A stretch of DNA of 64,000 nucleotides from Roseiarcus sp963835885. Its GTDB lineage: Bacteria > Pseudomonadota > Alphaproteobacteria > Rhizobiales > Beijerinckiaceae. The stretch's first letter is position 1; each line of letters opens with the position of its first letter. Positions 35,402-44,200 of the stretch are shown in pieces. The notes beneath the pieces were generated by a model, which did no database searches, was not told the origin of the DNA, and saw only the letters and a program-made list of their open reading frames with translations. The stretch lies in contig CAWIHF010000024.1 of assembly GCA_963835885.1 (NCBI GenBank), forward strand, positions 62,001-126,000, given 5' to 3'. Made by a program: the position numbers and the translations under genes.

Positions 35402-35855
35402 AGGAGGCCCCTCGTGACGTTCCAAGCCATACACTTTGAGACCGGGGAGGCCATGTCGGCGCGACGCTGTCAAGCGCCAGGGCGCTCCTTCGCTTCGCTA
35501 CGGCCGCTTCGCGGTGACTGCGCCGCCCCGACATGGCGTGGGGCCAGCATGAGTTCGACGCCGCAATCCGACGCCTAAAGCGCCGGCTTTGCATCGCCGA
35601 ACTCACCGACTTATTCGCCGCAAGGCGAACGGCAATCGAGGGTGACCGAAGGGGTGATGTGAGCCAACGGACAGGTTCTGAAGCCCGCCAAACTGTCGGC
35701 GCCGGCATGAGCGCGATACGGTGATGGGGCGAGGAACCCAAGCGGACCGATCATCAGGGCCAGCGGGCGAACTTTCCCGCGTCGACAGGCCGGAGACACG
35801 ACCGCACCCGAGACGTTCGCAAAGCCTCAAGAAAACCCTTGACTAGGGGCGCCGT
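35402..35855 (+). other. Non-coding right end of the IS110-type element
   Basis: 454 bases without a credible gene. In IS1111-type elements the corresponding region encodes the guide RNA (seekRNA/bridge RNA) that directs insertion. Several GC-rich self-complementary stretches are present, but no RNA structure was computed. Confidence 0.4.
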
Positions 35856-35862
35856 CCAGACA

Positions 35863-36684
35863 TGACGGTTTACGAAATACCTATTCTGCGACATGCTGCG
35901 GGGGCCCGCAACCTTGGAGCGGGAGACGCGATTTGGGCGAGACGCGAGTCTCAACGCCATCTTCGGGATGGCGGCCTCGAGCGGGAGTCGGACAGGGGCG
36001 TAGGAGCGAAATGGCCCGCATCGCTCCTTCGTCGTCCCCGGTCGTCCCCACCCAGCGCGGCAACCGGCGCGAGCGGGGTATTCTTCGGCGAAGACGACTA
36101 ACGAGCTCACCCGCGACCTCCTGGCGAGCTGGTGCCGCAAGCACGGCGTCGCGTGCTGGGCCTACTGCCTGATGCCGAACCACGTGCATCTCATCCTCGT
36201 GCCGGACCGCGAGGAAACGCTCGCTCGGGCGCTCGGCGAGACCCATCGCCGGTAAAACTCCGTCATCAACGCGCGGCTCAGGGTGACCGGGCATCTCTTC
36301 CAGTCGCGTTTCGGCTCGGCGGTGATGGACGAAGACCACCTCGTTGCGGCGGCGCGCTACGTCGCCTTGAACCCTGTCCGCGCGCGGCTTGTCGCTCGCG
36401 CGCAAGACCGGCGCTGGTCGAGCGTGACCGCGCATCTCGACGGGCGCGACGACGCGCTCGTCGCCGTCGCGCCCCTGATCGAGCGGAGCGCCGGACGGTT
36501 CGCCGACTGGATCGAGACGCCGGCCGCGCCCGATGCGCTCTCCGCGTTGCGCGCGGCCGAGACCATCGGCCGACCGCTCGGCTCTCCGGCCTTCCTGGAC
36601 CGGCTCGCCCTGGCGACCGGGCGCGATCCCGGCCGAAGCGGCGGGGGCCGAAGCCGAAGAATAGGGGGATTGAGTAAACTGTCA
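35863..36684 (+). mobile_element. RAYT/REP element, copy 2 (inactive)
   Basis: Starts TGACGGTTTACGAAATACCT and ends GTAAACTGTCA, directly abutting the group II intron. The Y1 transposase gene (start near 36011) has several indels in its first 50 codons. LMPNHVHLILVPDREETL then reads well, with a TAA at 36253 after THRR, the same nonsense position as copy 1. After the stop it continues in frame: VTGHLFQSRFGSAVMDEDHL and on through SRRIGGLSK. Compared with copy 1 it lacks the frameshift after VTGH but has more N-terminal damage. Confidence 0.8.
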
Positions 36685-37042
36685 GTGCGTCAGGAAAGCT
36701 GATGTGATCCAGCGGGTGGAAGTCCCGCCCAAGTAAGGGGTAGCGCCTGCTTGGTAGCGAGTGTTGCACGGTCGTCGGCGACGGCGGGCGTGAAGCGTAC
36801 ACAGCGATCGTGTGGGGTGGGCTATTGAGCCGCGAAAGTACAACATCGCAGAGGCCGAGGCCGTTGACACAGCCGAAGGCGAGATGTGCGGCGCCGGTAT
36901 TGCGAGGCGCCGTCGCTCTGCCGTGGTCGAAGACCCCATCACGCACGAAAGGAGCGCATCGGAACCTGAGAGGTCTCGGGTCCGGCCGGGCGGCTTCGGC
37001 TGCGCCGGTCCGCGTCGGGAAGGCGATGAGCCTTAGCCGGCG

Positions 37043-38677
37043 ATGAACGGACGCGAGAAGTCAGACCCCGCCATAGTAGCTGGGAAGCCGACGAACGAAG
37101 CGGAGCGATCCGGGTCGGAGCCGGTGGAGCCAAGGACGGGGGCCGAGGGAAACGCGGATCAGCCAAGCACGCGCCGGACGCAGGACCGGGAAAGCGTGCC
37201 TGATGGGCTGGACCGCGTACGGCAAGCAGCACGGCAAAGGAAGAAGGAGCGGTTCACCGCGCTTCTCCACCATGTCAACCCCTACACGCTGCGGACGGCG
37301 TTCCATGCGCTCAGGCGCAAGGCCGCCCCCGGCGTGGATGGCGTGACGTGGGATGACTACGAGGCGGATCTCGAGCCCCGGCTTGCGGATCTGCACGATC
37401 GTATTCATCGGGGAGCGTACCGACCGCAGCCCGCCCGCCGGGCCTACATACCGAAGGCGGACGGGCGGCGACGGCCGCTGGCGATCGCCGCGCTCGAAGA
37501 CAAGATTGTCCAGGGCGCGGTCGTCATGGCGCTGAACGCGATCTACGAGGAGGACTTCCTCGGGTTCTCGTACGGGTTCCGGCCCGGGCGGGGGCCGCAC
37601 GACGCGCTCGACGCCCTGGCGGTCGGAATCGCCAGCCGGAAGGTGAACTGGATCGTGGACGCCGACATCCGGTCGTTCTTCGACTCGGTCAGCCAGGAAT
37701 GGCTCGTCCGGTTCGTCGAGCGCCGGATTGGCGACCAACGCATCGTCCGCCTGATCCGCAAATGGCTCAAGGCGGGCGTGCTCGAAGACGGGGCGGTGAC
37801 GGTCAGCGACAGGGGAACGGGGCAGGGCTCGGTGATCTCACCGCTGCTCGCCAACATCTACCTGCACTACGCCTTCGACCTCTGGGCCGAGCGCTGGCGA
37901 CGGCGGGAGGCGACCGGCGACATGATCGTCGTGCGCTATGCCGACGATCTCGTCGCAGGCTTCGAGCGCGAGGCCGACGCAAGACGGTTCCTCGATGCGA
38001 TGCGGGCGCGGTTCGAAGAGTTCGCGCTGTCGCTCCATCCGGACAAGACCCGCCTGATCGAGTTCGGCCGCTTCGCAGCGGCGAACCGCGAGAAGCGCGC
38101 TCAAGGCAAACCGGAGACCTTCAACTTCCTCGGATTCACCCACATCTGCGGAAAATCTCGCGCCGGCAAGTTCCAGATCAAGAGGAAGAGCCGGCGCGAC
38201 CGCGTGTGGGCGAAGCTCAAAGAGGTGAAGGCGGAGCTGCGGCGGCGAATGCATGGGCCGATCCGCGAGCAAGGCGCATGGCTCAAGCAGGTGGTCACGG
38301 GCTTCTGCAACTACCACGCGGTCCCGAACAACCTGCGAGCCGTCGCAGCGTTCCGACACCACGTCACGGACCTTTGGAGGCGCACGCTGCGGCGGCGCGG
38401 CCAGAAGCACCGCTTGACCTGGAAGCAGATCGGGAAGCTCAGCGACCACTGGCTCCCCAAACCGCGAATCCTCCACCCCTGGCCGAACCAGCGATTCGCC
38501 GTCAAACACCCAAGGTGGGAGCCGTATGCGGGGTGCGAGAGGAAAGCTGGAGTGAGCTTGCCAGTGAAAGTCTGGTCCGTTCAAAGCCGAGCAGGCAGGA
38601 CGGGAGCGAGTCTTGCGGGCGTCGCGGCGACGCGGGGTCTGAAGCGTAGACAGCGGTTGGACGGGGTGTGGAATTGA
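37043..38677 (+). CDS. ltrA: Outer-intron reverse transcriptase/maturase (LtrA-like), C-terminus interrupted by inner intron
   Basis: RT domain blocks are complete: APGVDGVTWDDYEADLEPRL, RAYIPKADGRRRPLAIAALE, FSYGFRPGRGPHDALDAL, GTGQGSVISPLLANIYLHY and catalytic VRYADDLVAGF (YADD at about 299-302). Maturase X domain follows (TLRRRGQKHRLTWKQIGKLS, LPKPRILHPWPNQRFAVKH). No HNH endonuclease domain is evident. Unspliced, the frame runs from EPYAG into the inner intron and stops at 38677. With the inner intron removed it reads EPYAGKPPVRICAGGAQQ and stops at 40459-40461, an ending usual for this group. The maturase would assist splicing and retrohoming. Confidence 0.85.
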   Translation: MNGREKSDPAIVAGKPTNEAERSGSEPVEPRTGAEGNADQPSTRRTQDRESVPDGLDRVRQAARQRKKERFTALLHHVNPYTLRTAFHALRRKAAPGVDGVTWDDYEADLEPRLADLHDRIHRGAYRPQPARRAYIPKADGRRRPLAIAALEDKIVQGAVVMALNAIYEEDFLGFSYGFRPGRGPHDALDALAVGIASRKVNWIVDADIRSFFDSVSQEWLVRFVERRIGDQRIVRLIRKWLKAGVLEDGAVTVSDRGTGQGSVISPLLANIYLHYAFDLWAERWRRREATGDMIVVRYADDLVAGFEREADARRFLDAMRARFEEFALSLHPDKTRLIEFGRFAAANREKRAQGKPETFNFLGFTHICGKSRAGKFQIKRKSRRDRVWAKLKEVKAELRRRMHGPIREQGAWLKQVVTGFCNYHAVPNNLRAVAAFRHHVTDLWRRTLRRRGQKHRLTWKQIGKLSDHWLPKPRILHPWPNQRFAVKHPRWEPYAGCERKAGVSLPVKVWSVQSRAGRTGASLAGVAATRGLKRRQRLDGVWN

Positions 38678-40418
38678 CTCCCGAAATCGGCATGTTGCGG
38701 AGGCAGAGCTGGCGCCCGCACCAGCGAAAGCCGCACATCCTATCTCGCCATGCGAGAGATTGGATGCTCCGCCGGGGGCTTGGACCACGTCACGGCCAAA
38801 AGGCCCATTCCGGAACCTATGAGACCCATCAGCATCCGCCGGCGGTCTCCGGCGGGGGCGGCGAGCGAGGGACGACCATAGTTCGCCGCACCGCGGATGG
38901 GAGTCGGACCGCTCCATACTATCGATGAAGTCGCCGAAGGAAACGAGGCGATGGAGAAAAGGGAGCGGCAGGAAGGGATCACGACGGGGCAGGCGAAGGG
39001 CCGGACACAGCGCTGGCAATCCTTGCAGCCGAACCTCGCACGTGTGAACGAGGCGGCCAGACGTTCTGGCCAGACCCGGTTCACGGCGCTGCTGCATCAC
39101 ATCGACGTCGGGGCGCTCGAACGGGCGTTCCAGCGGCAGAGACGTGCGGCCAGTCCAGGCGTCGATCGGGTGACGGTGGAGGACTACGAGCGGAATTTGG
39201 AGGCCAATCTCCAGCGTCTGCACAAAAGGGTCCACAGCGGGCAGTACTGGCCCAAGCCGGTTCGCCGCACCTACATCCCGAAAGCTGACGGCAATCTGCG
39301 TCCGCTCGGCATTCCGACACTGGAGGACAAGATCGTCCAGGGCGCGGTGGCCGAGGTGCTGAATGCCGTCTACGAGGCCGACTTTGTGGGATTCAGCCAC
39401 GGCTTTCGTCCTGGCCGAAGTCCGCATTCGGCCTTGGCAGCCCTGGACAAGGCCTTGATGACGCAACGCGTGAACTTCGTGCTCGATGTCGACATCCGCA
39501 CCTTCTTCGATTCCGTCGACCACGGATGGCTGATGCGGATGCTGGCGCACAGGATCGCCGACTCTCGGGTGCTTCGCTTGATCGAGCGATGGCTTGCGGC
39601 CGGTGTCCTCGAGAGCGGCCAATGGAGAGCGGTGGAGGCAGGCACGCCGCAAGGATCGGGGATCAGCCCGATCCTCGCCAATGTGTTCCTCCACTACGTC
39701 GTCGACCTCTGGGTCCAGCAGTGGCGAAGACGCCGGGCAGCCGGGCAGGTGATCGTCTGCAGGTACGCGGACGATATGGTCCTCGGCTGCGAGTTCGAGA
39801 CGGATGGGAAGCAACTCCTCGCGGACCTCAAGGACAGGCTGGCGCAGTTCGGCCTGTCGCTCCACGAGGGCAAGACCCGGCTGATCGAGTTCGGGCGGTT
39901 TGCCGCCTGCAACCGAGCGGCCGCCGGGCAGCGACGCCCGGAGACCTTCGACTTTCTGGGCTTCACGCACTACTGCGGCAAAACCAGACGGAACAAGTTC
40001 ATGGTCAAGCGGAAGACGCAGGCCAAGCGCCTGGTCCGAAAGCTGAAGGCAATCCGAGACGAGATGCAGCGCCGCATGCATGCTCCCGTGCGGGAGCAGC
40101 ACCGGTGGCTGCGTCAAGTGCTGAACGGTCACTATCAGTACTTCGGCGTGATCTTCAACTATCGATCATTGCGCGTGTTCAAGGACTGCGTCGTCAGGCT
40201 ATGGCGCAAGGCGCTCGGCAAACGCAGCCAAAAGGGCCGCATGAACTGGGTGACCTACCGCCAACTCCTGAAGACCTTCCCCCTACCGGAACCGGCGATC
40301 CATCAGGCATGGCGGCAATGATCGACTTGCCTCGGGTCCTTTCTGAAGAGCCCACTGCGGTAACGCCGCACGGTGGGATCTGTGGGGGCGAAAGCCAGCA
40401 ATGGCTGAGCTACCCGAC
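38533..40418 (+). mobile_element. Inner group II intron, inserted in domain V of the outer intron
   Basis: Begins GTGCGAGAGGAAAGCTGG, parallel to the outer intron's 5' end. Domain I sequence such as TGAAGCGTAGACAGCGGTTG aligns with the outer intron's TGAAGCGTACACAGCGATCG. It has its own intact domain V (GAGCCCACTGCGG-TAACG-CCGCACGGTGGGATC, 33 nt, ending near 40380) and domain VI, ending CTACCCGAC at 40418. With its own maturase it looks complete. The two introns are related but clearly diverged, so this is not a tandem duplication. Confidence 0.85.
38951..40321 (+). CDS. ltrA: Inner-intron reverse transcriptase/maturase (LtrA-like)
   Basis: 456 residues from the ATG at 38951; an in-frame ATG at 38897 is possible. 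RT blocks: SPGVDRVTVEDYERNLEANL, RTYIPKADGNLRPLGIPTLE, FSHGFRPGRSPHSALAAL, GTPQGSGISPILANVFLHY and CRYADDMVLGC (YADD at about 272-275). X domain: LRQVLNGHYQYFGVIFNYRS, KGRMNWVTYRQLLKTFPLPE. No endonuclease domain. Only about half the positions match the outer maturase. Ends before domain V, so it is not disturbed. Predicted to splice the inner intron and possibly help restore the outer one. Confidence 0.88.
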   Translation: MEKRERQEGITTGQAKGRTQRWQSLQPNLARVNEAARRSGQTRFTALLHHIDVGALERAFQRQRRAASPGVDRVTVEDYERNLEANLQRLHKRVHSGQYWPKPVRRTYIPKADGNLRPLGIPTLEDKIVQGAVAEVLNAVYEADFVGFSHGFRPGRSPHSALAALDKALMTQRVNFVLDVDIRTFFDSVDHGWLMRMLAHRIADSRVLRLIERWLAAGVLESGQWRAVEAGTPQGSGISPILANVFLHYVVDLWVQQWRRRRAAGQVIVCRYADDMVLGCEFETDGKQLLADLKDRLAQFGLSLHEGKTRLIEFGRFAACNRAAAGQRRPETFDFLGFTHYCGKTRRNKFMVKRKTQAKRLVRKLKAIRDEMQRRMHAPVREQHRWLRQVLNGHYQYFGVIFNYRSLRVFKDCVVRLWRKALGKRSQKGRMNWVTYRQLLKTFPLPEPAIHQAWRQ

Positions 40419-40477
40419 AAAGCCGCCCGTACGGATCTGTGCGGGGGGCGCTCAGCAATGAGCGTCCCTACCGCAAT

Positions 40478-40812
40478 CCGGAACCCCGCTGATGGTTGGC
40501 GACGGCCTCAACGACGCGCCGGCGCTCGCGGCCGCGCATGTCTCGATCTCGCCGATCTCCGCCGCCCATATCGCCCAGGCGCAGGCCGACGCGCTGTTCC
40601 TCGGCGAGCGATTGGCCCCGGTTGCCGACGCCTTGCGGATCGCGGCCAAGGCCAAAAAACTCATGGTCGAGAATCTGGCGCTGTCGGCGGTCTACAATCT
40701 GATCGCCGTGCCGCTCGCGGTGCTCGGTTTCGTTACCCCGCTGATCGCGGCGCTGGCGATGTCAGGCTCCTCGATCCTGGTGACGCTGAACGCGCTTCGC
40801 GCGAAGCGCTAA
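40478..40812 (+). pseudogene. ccoI: ccoI/fixI-type copper P-type ATPase, C-terminal fragment
   Basis: Reads LMVGDGLNDAPALAAAHV (the hinge motif GDGxND), ISPISAAHIAQAQADALFLG and a last membrane pair, LSAVYNLIAVPLAVLGFVTP and LIAALAMSGSSILVTLNALR. These match the end of CcoI/FixI, which supplies copper for cbb3 oxidase. Only about the last 108 of roughly 730 residues remain. The upstream part is replaced by the twintron and RAYT DNA rather than continuing on the other side of the introns, so a rearrangement removed it. The following ccoS gene confirms the identity. Confidence 0.87.
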
Positions 40813-40870
40813 TTAGGGGGGCGCGCTTCGGTCAAAGAGAAATGTGTAGTGCCGCCCGTCAGTAACAACC

Positions 40871-40950
40871 TGTCATTCCCGCGAACGCGGGAATCCAGCG
40901 GCCCGCCGCGATCCGACGCAAGTCTGGATACCGCTTTCGCGGGTATGACA
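40871..40950. repeat. REP/BIME-like intergenic palindromic repeat
   Basis: TGTCATTCCCGCGAACGCGG at the left and CGCTTTCGCGGGTATGACA at the right form outer inverted arms around AATCCAG...CTGGAT. This is the common bacterial interspersed palindrome class. It lies between the ccoI fragment and ccoS and may form a strong hairpin in the transcript. Confidence 0.75.
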
Positions 40951-41001
40951 AAACAAGCTGGTTTGAATCAGGATGAAGCGAGAGGTTACGAGGAAAATCC
41001 C

Positions 41002-41160
41002 ATGAACGTCCTTGTCTTTCTCGTGCCGGTCGCGCTTGCCCTCGGCGGCTTCGGCCTCGCGGCTTTCTTATGGGCGCTGAAAAGCGGCCAGTTCGACGAC
41101 CTCGACGGGGCCGCCTGGCGGGCGATCAGCGACGACGATCTGCCGGACGACGAGCCGTAG
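41002..41160 (+). CDS. ccoS: cbb3-type cytochrome oxidase assembly protein CcoS
   Basis: 52 residues, one N-terminal membrane helix (VFLVPVALALGGFGLAAFLW) followed by the diagnostic SGQFDDLDGAAWRAISDDD. CcoS is needed for cofactor insertion in cbb3 oxidase. GAGGAAAA precedes the ATG. It normally ends the ccoGHIS operon, but here only a ccoI fragment precedes it. It is therefore an orphan: its promoter is probably lost, unless other cco copies and readthrough exist. Confidence 0.9.
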   Translation: MNVLVFLVPVALALGGFGLAAFLWALKSGQFDDLDGAAWRAISDDDLPDDEP

Positions 41161-41284
41161 CGGCGAACGCTCGCAGTTCACGGTCGTGTCACCGTAAATC
41201 CGTAAATCGAGATCATGATTTGGGTTGCATTTCGAGCTCTCGAATTTTTGTTAGAGTGCCCAAACAAAACCTGGAAAAACCTTT

Positions 41285-44200
41285 ATGGTTGGCCAGTCAC
41301 CGGGCCGGACTTTTATTTCCTATTCCCGCAAGGATGGCGCTGAGTTCGCCGCGTGGCTGCGAGACTGGCTGATCGAGCAGGATCTTTCGGTGTGGCAAGA
41401 CATCGTAGCGCTCGAGGGCGGGCGCGACTGGTGGAGCCAGATCGAAGAGGCGCTCAAATCGAAGGCGCTGCAGCATTTCATCCTGGCCGTCACGCCAGCC
41501 TCGCTTGGCAGCCCGGTCGTGCGCCGCGAAATCCGCCTCGCGCGTCAGGAGGGTAAGACCGTTTGCCCCGTCCAGGGACCCGGGCTTGGCGACCTCGGCA
41601 ACTTGCCGCGCTGGCTCGGCCAGATCTACGACCTCGACCTCGTCGAGCATCAGACGACGCTGATCCGCGTCCTCGAGGCCGACAGCCGGCAGAAGCGCAT
41701 GCCGATGATGGTGCCCGAGCCGCCCGAGGATTTTGTTGCGCGCCCGAAGGAATTCGGCGCGCTCAAGCAGCAGCTCCTCGACGCCAAGGGCGACGCCGTC
41801 GCCGGCATCACCGCGGCGCTGAAAGGCGCCGGCGGCTACGGCAAAACGACGCTCGCCAAGAAGCTCGCGCATGACCCGGACATCCAGGACGCCTTTTTCG
41901 ATGGGATTCTTTGGGCCGAGCTCGGCGAGAAGCCGGAGCGGCTGCTATCAGTTCTTACCGACCAGATTGAGCTGCTAACGGGCGAGCGCCCGGGGTTGGA
42001 GACGATCATCGCCGCCGCCGGGAAGCTCGGCGAGGCGCTCGGCGACCGGCGCATTCTCATGATCGTCGATGATGCCTGGCGCGAGCAGGACTTGAGGCCC
42101 TTCCTGCAAGGCGGGCCGAACTGCGTCAGGCTGGTCACGACGCGTATCGACCGCGTTCTTCCCTCGACCGCGATTCGCCAGCCGGTCGACGCGATGCAGG
42201 TCGGCGAAGCCCTCAACCTGCTCTCGGCAGGTTTGCCCCGGGACCAGGTTTCCTACGAACATGCGAACCTCGCCAAGCTCGCCGCGCGCCTTGGCAAATG
42301 GGCGCAGCTGCTCAAGATCGTCAACGGCTTCCTCCGCGACCGCGTCGTTAACGCCAAGGAGTTGTTGTCGACTGCTCTCGCAGGGGCGAACAAGCGGCTC
42401 GACGCGAAGGGTCTTATCGCCTTCGATGCGCGCAACGAAGCCGACCGCGCCAAAGCCGTCGCGCGCACCATCGGCGTCAGCCTCGAACTTCTTTCCGCGA
42501 CGGAGCGCTCGCGCTTCGCGGAGCTTGCCGCCTTTCCCGAGGACGCGGAAATCCCGGTTGGCGTCGCTGTGCGACTATGGGCGACGACGGGCGGTCTCGA
42601 GGAATTCGAAACGGAAGACCTGTTGGGCCGGCTCTTCGATCTTTCGCTCCTGCTCGATCTCGATTTGGGGCAACGCTTCTTTCGTCTGCACGATACGACC
42701 CGCCAGTTCCTGCGCGATTGGGCGGGAAAGGAGGGCCTTGTCGCGCAGCACAAGCAGCTCGTCGCAGCTCTTAAGGGCGTCGAGAGTGAGCAGACCGACG
42801 TGCGGACGCGCCGGTATTTCTACCTCCGCTTCCCTCATCACCTCGCGGACGCGAGAGAGCGCGAAAAGCTCGATGCGCTACTGCTTGATCCAGGCTGGTT
42901 GAAAGCAAAGCTGGAAGCGACTGCTAATACCCAGATGTTAGTCGCCGACTATCAGCAATATGGCGTAGGCGAAGCGCAAAGCCTCATTGGCAGGACCTTG
43001 CGCGTGATCAGCGGCATTTGCGCGCGCGATCCGAGGCAGCTGCCCCTTCAATTGGCGGAGCGCCTCGGGGGGCAGGAAGTGGTCGCCGCAACAGGCTTTG
43101 TCGAAAAAGCGCGCGGGCTCATCTCGGTGCCGGCTATCGTTCCCCTTCAGCCGAGTCTCACTCCACCCGGCGCCGAAACCGCCCGCCTCGAAGGGCATTC
43201 GAGGAGGGTCGCCGCTCTTTGCCTGCTGCCGGACGAACGGCTCGCCTCGGGCTCGTACGACGGGACGATCCGGCTGTGGGACGTCGCGATCGACACTGAG
43301 TCCGCGCGCATTTTTGGGCATGAAGGCGGCGTTTGTGCTCTTTGCCTGCTCGCGGACGGGCGACTGGCTTCGGGCTCCTGGGACAGCACGATTCGGCTGT
43401 GGAACGTCACGACCGGCGCTGAGACCGCCCGCCTTGAGGGGCACTCCGGCTGGATCAACGCTCTTTGCCAGCTTGCGGACGGGCGGCTTGCCTCGGGCTC
43501 AAGCGACGGGATGATCCAGCTGTGGGACGTCGCGACTGGCGCTGAGACCGCCCGCCTTGATGGGCACGGGGTCCACGCTCTTTGCCTCCTCAACGACGGG
43601 CGACTCGCCTCGGGTACGGGAGAAGGGACAATCCAATTGTGGAACGTCGCGACCGGTGCCGAGACCAGCCGCCTCCGGGGGCACGAGCGCGGCGTCAGCG
43701 CCTTGTGCCTGCTAGAGGATGGGCGGCTCGTCTCCGGCTCCTTCGACAGGACAATCTTGTTGTGGGATGTCACGACCGGCACCGAGACCGCCCGCTTCGA
43801 GAGGCATGCCGACCGGGTCCGCGCTCTTTGCGTACTCAAGGACGGGCGGTTCGCCTCGGGCTCGGACGACGGGACGATCCGGCTGTGGAACGCCCAGACC
43901 GGCACCGAGATCGTCCGCCTCGAGGGGCATGCCGACTGGGTCGACGCTCTTTGCCAGCTCGCGGACGGGCGCCTCGCCTCTGGATCTGGTGACAGTACGA
44001 TCCGTCTTTGGGATGTAACGACTGACGCCGAGAAAACCCGCTTTGCCGACCGACGCCTGCTCAAAAACAGCCGAGTCGCCTCGGGCTCGCGCGATAGAAC
44101 CATCCGGCAGTGGGAGATCGCTACCGACCCCGAGGCCGAGCGGCCCGAGGGGGCATATTTCAGCTGGGTGAGTGTCCTCTCCCCGCTGGCGGGCGAGCGG

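Larger units (their letters stand above)
34231..35855 (+). mobile_element. IS110-family (IS1111-like) insertion element, approximate limits
   Basis: The element comprises a short non-coding left end (about 90 bases), the transposase at 34320-35401 and a long non-coding right end (about 450 bases). It lies directly after the mhpF remnant and before RAYT copy 2. The short-left/long-right layout suggests the IS1111 subgroup. Exact ends are not determined because this family lacks clear terminal repeats and target duplications. Confidence 0.6.
36685..40477 (+). mobile_element. Outer group II intron of a twintron
   Basis: The 5' end GTGCGTCAGGAAAGCTG begins at 36685. Structured domain I-III sequence runs to about 37040, followed by a maturase gene. 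Domain V is split: GAGCCGTATGCGGG at 38519-38532 and AAAGCCGCCCGTACGGATC at 40419-40437. Joined, they make a 33-nt hairpin of the same length and loop size as domain V of the inner intron. A domain VI hairpin (CGCTC...GAGCG, 40450-40464) and a CGCAAT end near 40477 follow. The 5' exon is the end of RAYT copy 2; the 3' exon leads into the ccoI fragment. Confidence 0.85.

Noticed and set aside
37838..40132. Long leftward open frame (764 codons) across both maturase genes
   Set aside because: Antisense shadow of two real genes in high-GC DNA; no protein-like features. The same applies to long antisense frames under the GH13, Rieske-reductase, WD40 and patatin genes.
36685..40477. Reverse transcriptases as a diversity-generating retroelement
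   Set aside because: Both proteins have the maturase X domain and sit inside RNA with group II domain V and VI. No template/variable repeat pair or accessory Avd gene is present.
41200..41225. CGTAAATC direct repeat upstream of the STAND gene as an attachment or regulator site
   Set aside because: Two eight-base copies only, with no partner elsewhere; insufficient to support a function.
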